A DNA stretch of 64,000 bases from the NCBI RefSeq assembly GCF_001591145.1, contig NZ_BCUF01000025.1:18660-82659 (forward strand). Reading direction: 5' to 3'. This DNA is from Vibrio harveyi NBRC 15634 = ATCC 14126 = KCTC 12724 (lineage in GTDB: Bacteria > Pseudomonadota > Gammaproteobacteria > Enterobacterales > Vibrionaceae). Of the stretch, positions 36,618-44,233 are shown in pieces (positions within the stretch are counted from its first letter, which is position 1; every line of letters starts with the position of its first letter). The position numbers were made by a program, and so were the translations under genes. The notes under the pieces were generated by a model. It searched no databases. It saw only the letters and a program-made list of their open reading frames with translations, and was not told where the DNA came from.

Positions 36618-36639
36618 TTATTAACACTAAGATTAATAA
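36618..36639. promoter_or_regulatory. Candidate LuxR/OpaR-family binding site
   Basis: A 22-bp near-palindrome TTATT-N12-AATAA with inner TTATTAA / TTAATAA half-sites, 63-84 bases upstream of tagH. Length and ends match the quorum-sensing LuxR/HapR/OpaR consensus; the centre does not. OpaR control of the V. parahaemolyticus T6SS2 is reported as I remember it, which makes the site credible, but AT-rich DNA gives chance matches. Confidence 0.45.
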
Positions 36640-36746
36640 TGCCTAATCAAATAATAATTTTATTTCACGAACGGAATAATGAATTAATTTCTCAGCAAAG
36701 CAATCTAGGATTATTACGCAGAACAAAATATACAACGAGGTTCAAA

Positions 36747-36778
36747 TTTTTGACGCTTAACTTTTCATTCGTCAAAAA
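36747..36778. promoter_or_regulatory. Inverted repeat upstream of ppkA
   Basis: Perfect nine-base arms TTTTTGACG (36747-36755) and CGTCAAAAA (36770-36778) with a 14-base spacer, about 96-127 bases before the ppkA ATG. It may be an operator. The left arm also contains a -35-like TTGACG. The regulator is unknown. Confidence 0.4.
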
Positions 36779-36873
36779 ACCGATGTTAGCTTAACCGAGA
36801 AATCTTCATTTAATCATTTTTCATTAGCAGATGAGTTATATATTCACACCATCATTTTATATGGAGCCTCGTG

Positions 36874-39018
36874 ATGGACGACAAAAATAAAGACAGTTCT
36901 ATAAATAAAGAATGCAGTGGCGATAAAACTAAAATTGTAAAGACTCAAAAAAGAGAAAATACAAATGACAATAAGGGCAATATAAACAATGAAGGCTCTG
37001 CCCTAAATAATAATGAAACAAATACAAAAGTGTCTCAGAACCTAAACACAATTCCACCAGCAAACAAATTAGTGCGTAATATTGATAATGATGATAAGCA
37101 AACTCGATCTGATTCATTGCTCGGGGAGACGGTAAAAAACCGTTATGAAATTGAATCTTTGATCGGCCATGGTGGTTTATGTGACGTCTTTTTGGCGAAA
37201 GACAAAATTCTTGAATCTTCTGGAGCAGATGTCCCCTATGTCGCATTAAAGGTACTACAAAAAGAGTATGCGTCTCAGCCAGAAACCGCCCGCATGCTCA
37301 TTCGTGAAGCACAACAAACTCAGAAGCTTAGTCACCCCAACATCATCCGAGTCTACGATTTTGGAGTAGACGGAGAAATCTATTTCCTCGTGATGGAATA
37401 TGTTGATGGGGAGACATTAGAAGGACTTATTCAACGCTCTAGACCGGACGGGTTAAAGTACAACGCCACCCTTTCAATTCTGAACCAAACGTTAGATGCA
37501 TTATCGTATGCACATTCACTTGGTGTGGTCCATGCAGACTTAAAGCCCGCAAACATCATTCTCACTTCGGAAGGTAAAGTGAAGTTGCTGGACTTTGGCG
37601 TCTCTAAAACGCACCAACTGAAGCATGACCAATATGCAGCAAAACGAAAATCACGAGACACTGACACGCTGGGTTATACACCGAATTATGCCTCACTTGA
37701 TATCTTGTCGGGCAAAGAACCGAAACAAAGTGACGATCTGTTTGCGTTTTTCTGCATTACTTTCGAGTTGCTGAGCTGCAAACACCCATATGGACGAACC
37801 CCAGTCAACGAAGCGCTTAAAAAAAGCGTTAAAGTAAGCAAGCCATCTCACTTTCCATTTTCAAAGTGGCGCATCTTCTCTAAAGCTTTTGCTACTGGTG
37901 TCGTCCCTTCTCAGCTCAGCGCTACTGATATCAAGCACCTGTTAAATAAGAACCGTTGGTCACTTTATTCAGGTATAGCCGCCAGTCTTGCCTTAATGGG
38001 TTTGTTAGGTACGTTCTATCAACAACAGCAAAATACCATTAACCAACTCAACCTTACTCTCATAGAAAAAGATCACGCCATCGAATCTGCAGAGCAACTG
38101 TTAAATACGCTTCCGGAGCAAACCAAAGCGTTAATTGACAACAAACAAGGGATACACCCAGTGATTGCTGCTGGTTTCCTACGTTTGTATAAACCGCATA
38201 TCCTTGGAGAATTTGAAGCAAAGATCGATGACGTACTTAACTCTGATGTAACGACTTATCCAAACTACAAACAGATTGAATCCATCTTACAGCAAGCAAA
38301 AAACTATTACCCAGATTCCCATAAAATCGAAGTTTTGGCATTGGATATTCAATCAAGCAAACACTCTACTCTGCTTTCTATTGCGAGACAGATAAACAGC
38401 CACTTAGAAAAATCCTTGTACACCCAGCAAGACGAGGCTAAATCTATTTACGATCTCAAAAAGGAACTCCATGAAATACATAAAGAGTACCCTTTCACTC
38501 CTAGCTCGTTGGCAAGCGAAGTCTTTGGTCAACACCTCAATGAAGCGCTAAAAATGCGCGATGCAGCAGCTTTAGTCACACTCATCAAAGTTGGAAACTC
38601 CTTTTTTGCTGAGTCTGAAGAACATCAGCAAAATTTGGCGATTAGCAATACGATGAAAGATGCGGTATTGGAAATGAAACTTTACGAGACCGCAAAAGAG
38701 AGCTCAACGCCGTTGCCTTTCCCTGCTGATGCTGCACGATTGTTGTATCAGGAAGAGTTTGAAGGACTGCACTACCGACTCAACCAAGCTCGCACAACGG
38801 TTAACCTAGATAAGCTCGTCAAAGATATTGATGCATTTTCTGAAAATTTCCCGCCGGGTTTCCAAGATATTAATGATCTGCGATTCCAAACCGCCGATAA
38901 GTACCTACAGTTTTCTGACATTCTTTTAAACAAGCGGAAGTCTAAAAGTGCGAGGCGAGCGATGAAGAAAGCAAACGAGCTGTTAAAACGCGTCGAAACG
39001 GAAGCTGAACAGAGTTAA
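36874..39018 (+). CDS. ppkA: PpkA, T6SS Ser/Thr protein kinase
   Basis: A 714-aa transmembrane kinase. Numbering from GTG 36871, an asparagine-rich tail (1-88) precedes the kinase domain (about 90-330). That domain has glycine loop IGHGGLCDVF, catalytic Lys127 (VALK), HADLKPAN (221-228) and DFG (241-243). HAD replaces the usual HRD, making it a non-RD kinase, but the catalytic Asp, Lys and Asn are kept. One membrane helix lies at about 364-382, followed by a C-terminal, probably periplasmic, helical domain of about 330 residues. ATG 36874 is preferred over GTG 36871 because GGAG then lies seven bases away. The kinase should phosphorylate TagH and be opposed by PppA. Confidence 0.92.
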   Translation: MDDKNKDSSINKECSGDKTKIVKTQKRENTNDNKGNINNEGSALNNNETNTKVSQNLNTIPPANKLVRNIDNDDKQTRSDSLLGETVKNRYEIESLIGHGGLCDVFLAKDKILESSGADVPYVALKVLQKEYASQPETARMLIREAQQTQKLSHPNIIRVYDFGVDGEIYFLVMEYVDGETLEGLIQRSRPDGLKYNATLSILNQTLDALSYAHSLGVVHADLKPANIILTSEGKVKLLDFGVSKTHQLKHDQYAAKRKSRDTDTLGYTPNYASLDILSGKEPKQSDDLFAFFCITFELLSCKHPYGRTPVNEALKKSVKVSKPSHFPFSKWRIFSKAFATGVVPSQLSATDIKHLLNKNRWSLYSGIAASLALMGLLGTFYQQQQNTINQLNLTLIEKDHAIESAEQLLNTLPEQTKALIDNKQGIHPVIAAGFLRLYKPHILGEFEAKIDDVLNSDVTTYPNYKQIESILQQAKNYYPDSHKIEVLALDIQSSKHSTLLSIARQINSHLEKSLYTQQDEAKSIYDLKKELHEIHKEYPFTPSSLASEVFGQHLNEALKMRDAAALVTLIKVGNSFFAESEEHQQNLAISNTMKDAVLEMKLYETAKESSTPLPFPADAARLLYQEEFEGLHYRLNQARTTVNLDKLVKDIDAFSENFPPGFQDINDLRFQTADKYLQFSDILLNKRKSKSARRAMKKANELLKRVETEAEQS

Positions 39019-39036
39019 TGACTACAAAAGTTGATG

Positions 39037-39060
39037 AGGGGCATATCGCCCCTTATTTTA
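39037..39060 (+). terminator. Weak terminator after ppkA
   Basis: AGGGGC (39037-39042) and GCCCCT (39048-39053) form a six-pair stem with a five-base loop, followed by TATTTTAA. It could give partial termination between ppkA and the receiver gene. Confidence 0.45.
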
Positions 39061-39140
39061 ACGTAAAAGCGCTTGCCTTTATGCAAACTGATGACTAATT
39101 TTATTTTAGAGTGTGCTAATCCGTATAAATAGGTAGAAGT

Positions 39141-40685
39141 TTGACCACAGGGAAGATCGAAGTCGATAACATCAGCATTTTAGTCATTGATGACTGTTCA
39201 ACCTCTTCAACGTTGATCAAGCATCAACTCGTCTCGCTGGGAGCCAAAATATCCAACATTACCTGCGTTAACAATGCGCAGCAGGCGTTGAGTGCTACTA
39301 AGACTCGCTTTTACTCGTTCATCATTATGGATTATCACCTGTCTTCTAAGTTGACCGGGCTTGATCTAATTAACCTGATGAGTCGAGCGAAATTGATATC
39401 AGACACAACAGCCGTGCTTATGATATCTGGTGACGCTACGCAAGAAACCGTGCTCACTGCGCTTTCTGGTCGTGTTAGACATCTACTTACTAAACCGCTT
39501 CAGACAAAAGCACTACAAACTAAAATGCTCACTGCTCTACAAGAGCAGCATCACCTTGCTGAAGTAAAACAATACCTTAGCAAAGTTTCAGTGCTTTCTC
39601 TCAATGACGTTGCGCAACTGCATAAGAAATACGTGACCAGTGTTTGTGTTGAATCACTCTTAATTGATACTTTGATTGAAGCGAAACAGTTTGAGGTACT
39701 AGAGAACTTCCTTCCTTTTTGCAACGACAAAGAACACGCGAGTCGAATTTGTGCTGAAGCATTCCTACTTCACCAAAAAGGTAAGATCCGTGAAGCTGTT
39801 GAAGTCCTTGCAAATTACGTCACACACAATCCGCTTTGCTTAAGGGCTATCGATAATCTTGTCGGGCTTTATGAAACCTTAGGGCAACACAATAACGCCT
39901 CTATACTTGCAAACCGAGCCTTTGAGCTCACCCCTAGTAGCAGTGCAAGACTGATTACTGTATCTAGGGTTCTGTCAAAACTCGCTCAGTTCGAGCGACT
40001 GTACGACGTTGGTTACCTTTACGCATCCAATGTTTCATCCACGGATACTCAGTGGCTCACTGCGATGAATACTTATGTTGACTTGATTAGTGAACATTTT
40101 AAGACGCTCACTAATGCAAATGACAAAAAGAAAGTACTCCTAAAGCTCAATGAATTTTGTTTGCTCGCTGAGAAACAGCTTAATCGTAACCAACAAGTTG
40201 ATTTAGCCGCTTTTAAGCAGATGATGCAATGTAAGCTTCTTTTACTAGAATCACGTCCGGAGTACGCTCATAGAAAGCTAATGCACTCACTTAGCTACTA
40301 CTACGCAACGCCGAACAAAGCACCTTTACTGCTATTAAAACAAGCTATTCCTTTGATGGACTTTTTCGGCGAGTTTGCTATCAAGCGTTGCTTGTTAACC
40401 TTACTTGCAGCGAAGTCAGGAACCGCTTTAAAACTCAGCGAACAAAAGAACTCCGATGAAGAAACGTTAGGCAAAAGATACCCTTTCTCAGTCGAGATGC
40501 GCCTCAAGCGGCTATCGGATAACAACATTGAAGCGACAGACATCATTTTGGATGAGAGCATTGAATTCCTTTCTCAGCGTCCACTACCACCAAATTGGTC
40601 TAACTGGCTCAAAGATTATCTTTCGGGATCGTATTCGACCCAGTTACCAATACCTTTTAACTTACAAGCCACACAGTGGAGATGA
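39141..40685 (+). CDS. Receiver-domain protein with TPR-like C-terminal region
   Basis: A 514-aa protein. Residues 12-125 are a response-regulator receiver: acidic Asp17-Asp18, phosphoacceptor Asp64 (IIMDYHLSS), and Lys118 (LLTKPLQ). The remaining 390 residues are helical with TPR-like pairs (around 205-265, for example REAVEVLANYVTHNP and NNASILANRAFELTP), with no DNA-binding or GGDEF domain. It therefore probably acts by protein contact. The start is TTG 39141, the only plausible codon after an upstream in-frame TAA. An HPt gene follows after three bases, suggesting a phosphorelay pair tied to the T6SS. Confidence 0.85.
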   Translation: MTTGKIEVDNISILVIDDCSTSSTLIKHQLVSLGAKISNITCVNNAQQALSATKTRFYSFIIMDYHLSSKLTGLDLINLMSRAKLISDTTAVLMISGDATQETVLTALSGRVRHLLTKPLQTKALQTKMLTALQEQHHLAEVKQYLSKVSVLSLNDVAQLHKKYVTSVCVESLLIDTLIEAKQFEVLENFLPFCNDKEHASRICAEAFLLHQKGKIREAVEVLANYVTHNPLCLRAIDNLVGLYETLGQHNNASILANRAFELTPSSSARLITVSRVLSKLAQFERLYDVGYLYASNVSSTDTQWLTAMNTYVDLISEHFKTLTNANDKKKVLLKLNEFCLLAEKQLNRNQQVDLAAFKQMMQCKLLLLESRPEYAHRKLMHSLSYYYATPNKAPLLLLKQAIPLMDFFGEFAIKRCLLTLLAAKSGTALKLSEQKNSDEETLGKRYPFSVEMRLKRLSDNNIEATDIILDESIEFLSQRPLPPNWSNWLKDYLSGSYSTQLPIPFNLQATQWR

Positions 40686-40688
40686 ATA

Positions 40689-41027
40689 ATGATCAATTTC
40701 GAAGTGTTGAATATCTACATGGACAACGATGCCGACATTATCTTTGCTGTTTTCTCAACTTACATGGAAGACTACGAAGATGGATTAGAAAGAATCAACC
40801 AACTCAACGCAGAGCAGAACTGGGGGGACTTATTCTTATTATCACACAGCTTAAAAGGCATCCTTTCTAGCTTTGGAGAAGAGTCAGCTGTAACCGCATT
40901 GAGCAACATTGAGGAGCACACAAGAGACAATATCGCACCGGATAGCGGGGATCTAGCTATAGTTAATAAAGAGCTGGTGACGATAAACCAGCAAATAACA
41001 GATTACTTATCTAACATGGATCAGTAA
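40689..41027 (+). CDS. HPt phosphotransfer protein
   Basis: A 112-aa stand-alone histidine phosphotransfer domain. The motif SHSLKGILSSFG carries the phosphoacceptor His53, with the conserved Lys56-Gly57 after it, in a four-helix layout. It can pass phosphate between a hybrid sensor kinase and the receiver protein encoded just upstream. No sensor kinase is visible in the window, so the source of phosphate is elsewhere. Spacing of three bases to the receiver gene, with GGAG nine bases before the ATG, indicates co-translation. Confidence 0.88.
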   Translation: MINFEVLNIYMDNDADIIFAVFSTYMEDYEDGLERINQLNAEQNWGDLFLLSHSLKGILSSFGEESAVTALSNIEEHTRDNIAPDSGDLAIVNKELVTINQQITDYLSNMDQ

Positions 41028-41067
41028 CAACACTATAAAAAATATACGTTAATTGGAATGCTAGGCT

Positions 41068-41247
41068 ATGAATAACACGAATTTTAAAGAGTTGATAGAT
41101 TCACTTAAGGATCTGACTCCAACTCAAAAAAAATACTTAATAAGTCAAACTCAACTCTCTTTGGACGAAAGCGAACTTCTTAAAAACAAGGACTTACTTA
41201 CACCCGAAGAGCTTGAGCTTTTGCTTGCAGTGACAAACGCGAAGTGA
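41068..41247 (+). CDS. Small acidic 59-aa protein at the end of the ppkA unit
   Basis: A 59-codon ORF, MNNTNFKELIDSLKDLTPTQ... ending LLLAVTNAK. It is rich in Leu, Lys and Asp/Glu and predicted all helical. It starts 40 bases after the HPt stop and ends before a strong terminator, so it belongs to the same transcript. The LKDLTPTQKKYL stretch weakly recalls the N-terminus of some IS1595-type transposases, but nothing else of a transposase follows. Only a weak Shine-Dalgarno (TAGG) is seen, so translation is likely but not certain. Confidence 0.6.
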   Translation: MNNTNFKELIDSLKDLTPTQKKYLISQTQLSLDESELLKNKDLLTPEELELLLAVTNAK

Positions 41248-41314
41248 AAGCGAGACGTTAGAAGCTAACCTACTCATTAGTTTACTTTAATGCTCTAGTT
41301 CACTTTGATTTCTA

Positions 41315-41347
41315 ACTAGGGGTAAGCGAGCCTTACCCCTAGTTTTT
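41315..41347 (+). terminator. Strong terminator of the ppkA/receiver/HPt unit
   Basis: ACTAGGGGTAAG (41315-41326) and CTTACCCCTAGT (41332-41343) form a perfect 12-pair stem with a five-base loop, followed by TTTTT. It marks the right end of the T6SS locus. Confidence 0.93.
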
Positions 41348-41387
41348 ATCAAATAGACACCCATCTTGAGGTTACTTGGGTATAGGC

Positions 41388-41765
41388 TTAATTTTCATTC
41401 ATCTTGCCTTGGTATTCTTGCTGTAACTTTTCCTTTTGATCTGCTTTTACTTCCGCCCAGCTTCCGTTGTTTTCAATCGCTGTCACCCGAGCTTGGTATT
41501 TCTCTACTGCTCGATTTAAAACAGAATAAGGGTCAATGCCCTGCTCTTTTTCTAACGCCATCAGGATATTTAAGTAGTTCCACAACACATCGCCAAGTTC
41601 ATCTTCTAGATAACACAGACGCTCTTTAGCGATCTCTTCGCTGACTTCTTCAAGCTCTTTGTGTAGCGCATCAAAATACGTTTCTGAGCCTCTATACCAA
41701 GTGTTGTTCTTGTCGTATTCAGCTTTGCGCTGAGCAATGTCAAACAAGGCTTTAAAGCTCTCCAT
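41388..41765 (-). CDS. MazG-like nucleotide pyrophosphohydrolase
   Basis: A 125-aa all-alpha NTP pyrophosphatase. The MazG pattern E-x-x-E ... E-x-x-D is present: Glu37 and Glu40 (KELEEVSEEI), then Glu56 and Asp59 (EDELGDVLWN), where metal ions bind. Such enzymes remove unusual or damaged nucleotides; the substrate here is not known. GAGGAG precedes ATG 41765. It converges with the T6SS kinase unit and shares its terminator region. Confidence 0.88.
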   Translation of the reverse strand: MESFKALFDIAQRKAEYDKNNTWYRGSETYFDALHKELEEVSEEIAKERLCYLEDELGDVLWNYLNILMALEKEQGIDPYSVLNRAVEKYQARVTAIENNGSWAEVKADQKEKLQQEYQGKMNEN

Positions 41766-42010
41766 TGCTTTCTCCTCTTTACACCAAGATTTGTGCTTTC
41801 AATTAGATAGTCACTCACTCTAAGTAATTTAAATTCAAAAAGAAAGCATCCGTTATTCACCTCATCTTTTTCAGTATCATCACAAACAAAGTGAACTTAA
41901 AGCCTCTCATTAATAACAATATGTTATGCAATCAATAACCAATGATAATTTCATGTTTTCAAGGTTAGCCATTATCTTAATCTCAATGACGTTGTTTGTT
42001 GGGGCACGGT

Positions 42011-42026
42011 TGTTGTTCGAACAACA
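42011..42026. promoter_or_regulatory. 16-bp perfect palindrome upstream of gloA-nemA
   Basis: TGTTGTTCGAACAACA is a perfect palindrome, 30-45 bases before the gloA ATG. Its position suits an operator for a TetR-type repressor of an electrophile-detoxification operon, like NemR in E. coli. No such regulator gene lies nearby. Confidence 0.5.
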
Positions 42027-42055
42027 CCTAACAAGCCGAGATAAGAAGGTTAAAT

Positions 42056-42442
42056 ATGAAATTTCTTCACACTATGATCCGCGTTGCTGATCTAGATAAG
42101 TCCATTGAGTTTTACACCAAAGTTCTTGGTATGAGCGAGCTTGATCGCTTCGAAAACACGGAATACCGCTACACGCTCGTATTTGTGGGCAACGCAGACC
42201 AACCAGACAGCGCGACGATTGAGCTGACTTACAACTGGGACACAGACAGTTATGACCTAGGTAATGCGTTCGGTCACATGGCATTAGGTTGTGAAGATAT
42301 TTACGCTGCATGCGACAAAATCAAAGCACTTGGTGGCAATGTCACTCGTGAACCCGGTCCAATGAAAGGCGGTGAAACTCACATCGCATTCATCAAAGAT
42401 CCTGACGGCTACCAAATCGAATTGATTCAAACAAGCAAATAA
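42056..42442 (+). CDS. gloA: Glyoxalase I (lactoylglutathione lyase)
   Basis: A 128-aa glyoxalase I, converting the methylglyoxal-glutathione hemithioacetal to S-lactoylglutathione. The four metal ligands of the bacterial nickel type are in the same positions as in E. coli: His5, Glu56, His74 and Glu122. The gene is 11 bases upstream of nemA, a pairing also seen in E. coli nemRA-gloA. The operon probably responds to reactive electrophiles. Confidence 0.97.
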   Translation: MKFLHTMIRVADLDKSIEFYTKVLGMSELDRFENTEYRYTLVFVGNADQPDSATIELTYNWDTDSYDLGNAFGHMALGCEDIYAACDKIKALGGNVTREPGPMKGGETHIAFIKDPDGYQIELIQTSK

Positions 42443-42453
42443 CGAGGTTAGTC

Positions 42454-43554
42454 ATGAAAGATACATTGTTTCAACCTGTACAACTTGGTTCTCTAACGCT
42501 TCAGAACCGTATCGTTATGCCACCAATGACTCGCTCTCGTGCAAGCCAGCCTGGCAACGTCGCAAACGACATGATGGCTGAGTACTACGCACAACGCGCA
42601 TCTGCGGGTTTGATTGTTGCAGAAGGCACACAGATTTCACCTATGGGTCAAGGTTACGCTTGGACTCCGGGTATTTACAGCCAAGAACAAATCGCAGGTT
42701 GGAAAAAAGTCACTGATGCTGTACACGCAAAAGGCGGTGCGATCTTCGCTCAGCTTTGGCACGTTGGCCGTGTAACTCACCCTGACAATATCGGTGGCGA
42801 GCAACCAATTTCTTCTTCTGCACTAAAAGCAGAAAACGTGAAAGTATTTATCGATAACGGCACGGATGAACCTGGTTTTGTTGACGTGGTAGAACCACGT
42901 GAGATGACGAAAGAAGACATCAAAGTGGTTATCGAAGAGTACCGTCAAGCGGCATTGAATGCGATTGAAGCGGGCTTTGATGGCATTGAGCTGCACGCAG
43001 CGAACGGCTACCTTGTAAACCAGTTCATCGATTCTGAAGCAAACAACCGTACAGATGAATACGGTGGTTCGGTTGAAAACCGTCTACGTTTCTTGAGTGA
43101 AGTGGTTGAAGCGATGACTCAAGCGATTGGCGCTGATCGCGTTGGTGTTCGTCTTGCTCCGTTTACGTCATTAAACGGTACTGTAGATAAAACACCAGTA
43201 GAAACTTACACAGCTGCTGCGGCGCTGCTTGATAAGCTAAACGTCGTTTACATGCACATTGCAGAAGTAGACTGGGATGACGCACCAGATACGCCTGCTG
43301 AGTTCAAAACAGCCGTTCGTGAAGCTTACAAAGGCACTATCATTTATGCTGGTCGCTACAACACAGACAAAGCGGCTGAAGCTCTAGAAAGTGGCTTGGC
43401 AGATATGGTTGGCTTTGGTCGTCCGTTCATCGCGAACCCTGACCTACCGAACCGTATCAAGAACGATTACCCGCTAGCGGCTCACGATCCTGCGACGTTG
43501 TTTGGTGGTAACGAAAAAGGTCTGTTGGATTACCCAACTTACCAAGCAAACTAA
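42454..43554 (+). CDS. nemA: Old-yellow-enzyme family alkene reductase
   Basis: A 366-aa FMN-dependent ene-reductase, close to E. coli N-ethylmaleimide reductase. Family motifs are LQNRIVMPPMTRSRA, AQLWHVGRVTHP, and HAANGYLVNQF with the active-site His/Asn pair; FMN phosphate contacts are near AGRYN and VGFGRPFIANP. It reduces electrophilic C=C bonds and nitro compounds. It forms an operon with gloA and ends at a strong terminator. Codon use is typical of a well-expressed Vibrio gene. Confidence 0.96.
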   Translation: MKDTLFQPVQLGSLTLQNRIVMPPMTRSRASQPGNVANDMMAEYYAQRASAGLIVAEGTQISPMGQGYAWTPGIYSQEQIAGWKKVTDAVHAKGGAIFAQLWHVGRVTHPDNIGGEQPISSSALKAENVKVFIDNGTDEPGFVDVVEPREMTKEDIKVVIEEYRQAALNAIEAGFDGIELHAANGYLVNQFIDSEANNRTDEYGGSVENRLRFLSEVVEAMTQAIGADRVGVRLAPFTSLNGTVDKTPVETYTAAAALLDKLNVVYMHIAEVDWDDAPDTPAEFKTAVREAYKGTIIYAGRYNTDKAAEALESGLADMVGFGRPFIANPDLPNRIKNDYPLAAHDPATLFGGNEKGLLDYPTYQAN

Positions 43555-43611
43555 ATTGCTTCGCTTGCCTAGTTCAGCCGACTTATTTGAATAGGCAAGT
43601 TGAATAGACAA

Positions 43612-43655
43612 AAACCCCGCAGATGCGTTTGAGTGCATCTGCGGGGTTTCTTTTT
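43612..43655 (+). terminator. Terminator after nemA
   Basis: Arms at 43612-43626 and 43635-43649 form a perfect 15-pair stem (AACCCCGCAGATGC core), followed by TTTCTTTTT. A preceding run of A lets it also work for the minus-strand NifW-like gene. Confidence 0.93.
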
Positions 43656-43702
43656 AGCGTCCGGTGTTGTCTGACATTATGGTTTTGGCATTAGAGTTTT
43701 CT

Positions 43703-43978
43703 CTAACGACGTTGGCAAGAAGTGCAACCACGACAAGCTGAGCGTGTAGTTTTATCCAGTAAGCTGCGTTGCACCTTACAGTATGCGTTCTTTAATGCAC
43801 GGCGAGCCGCAAACCAATCTTCAGGCTTAGTCAGAATCAAATAGCCATTGAAGCGCTTCACTAATTCCACTCTGTGTTTATCAATAAAGCGGCTATCAAA
43901 ACCAATATCGAAGTAATTCAAAGCTTCTTCGATACAAGTAAAGCTGGCAATCTTGGCTTGAATATCGTTTTGGCTCAT
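43703..43978 (-). CDS. NifW-family small protein
   Basis: A 91-aa protein from ATG 43978 (a GTG at 44002 would add eight residues). The block EEALNYFDIGFDSRFIDKHR, then VELVKRFNGYL and ALKNAYCKVQRSLL, aligns in order with the NifW (nitrogenase-stabilising) family. The C-terminus adds a cysteine cluster, SACRGCTSC. No nif genes lie in the window. NifW protects nitrogenase from oxygen in diazotrophs; here a nitrogenase role is not supported, so the function is open. Confidence 0.72.
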   Translation of the reverse strand: MSQNDIQAKIASFTCIEEALNYFDIGFDSRFIDKHRVELVKRFNGYLILTKPEDWFAARRALKNAYCKVQRSLLDKTTRSACRGCTSCQRR

Positions 43979-44233
43979 AGCCTCGTTTCTGAGTTTGTTC
44001 ACTTAGCTTCGAGTATAAAAACTTCCGTTCAACCGTTCTTTGATTTACATCCGTAGCACGTCATTTTGCTAGAAACCACTGAGTTTTAAATTTTCAAAAT
44101 GAAAATCAATATAAGAAGTCATCCTGCAAAACTCTTCTCATCTTCAGAATAACTTTTAACTCACTGATTTTATGATCCTAATTTTTGGTGCGCATTTTGC
44201 GTTAGTGAGTTTGTTGACTAGGGAGAGATGATG

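Larger units (their letters stand above)
36556..36873. promoter_or_regulatory. Divergent T6SS promoter region, tagH / ppkA
   Basis: An AT-rich 318-bp gap between the minus-strand structural unit and the plus-strand kinase unit, so both main T6SS promoters should lie here. It contains a LuxR/HapR-like site and a separate inverted repeat, listed individually. No sigma-54 promoter was recognised. Confidence 0.7.

Noticed and set aside
39141..40685. DNA-binding response regulator
   Set aside because: No helix-turn-helix follows the receiver; the C-terminal part is TPR-like.
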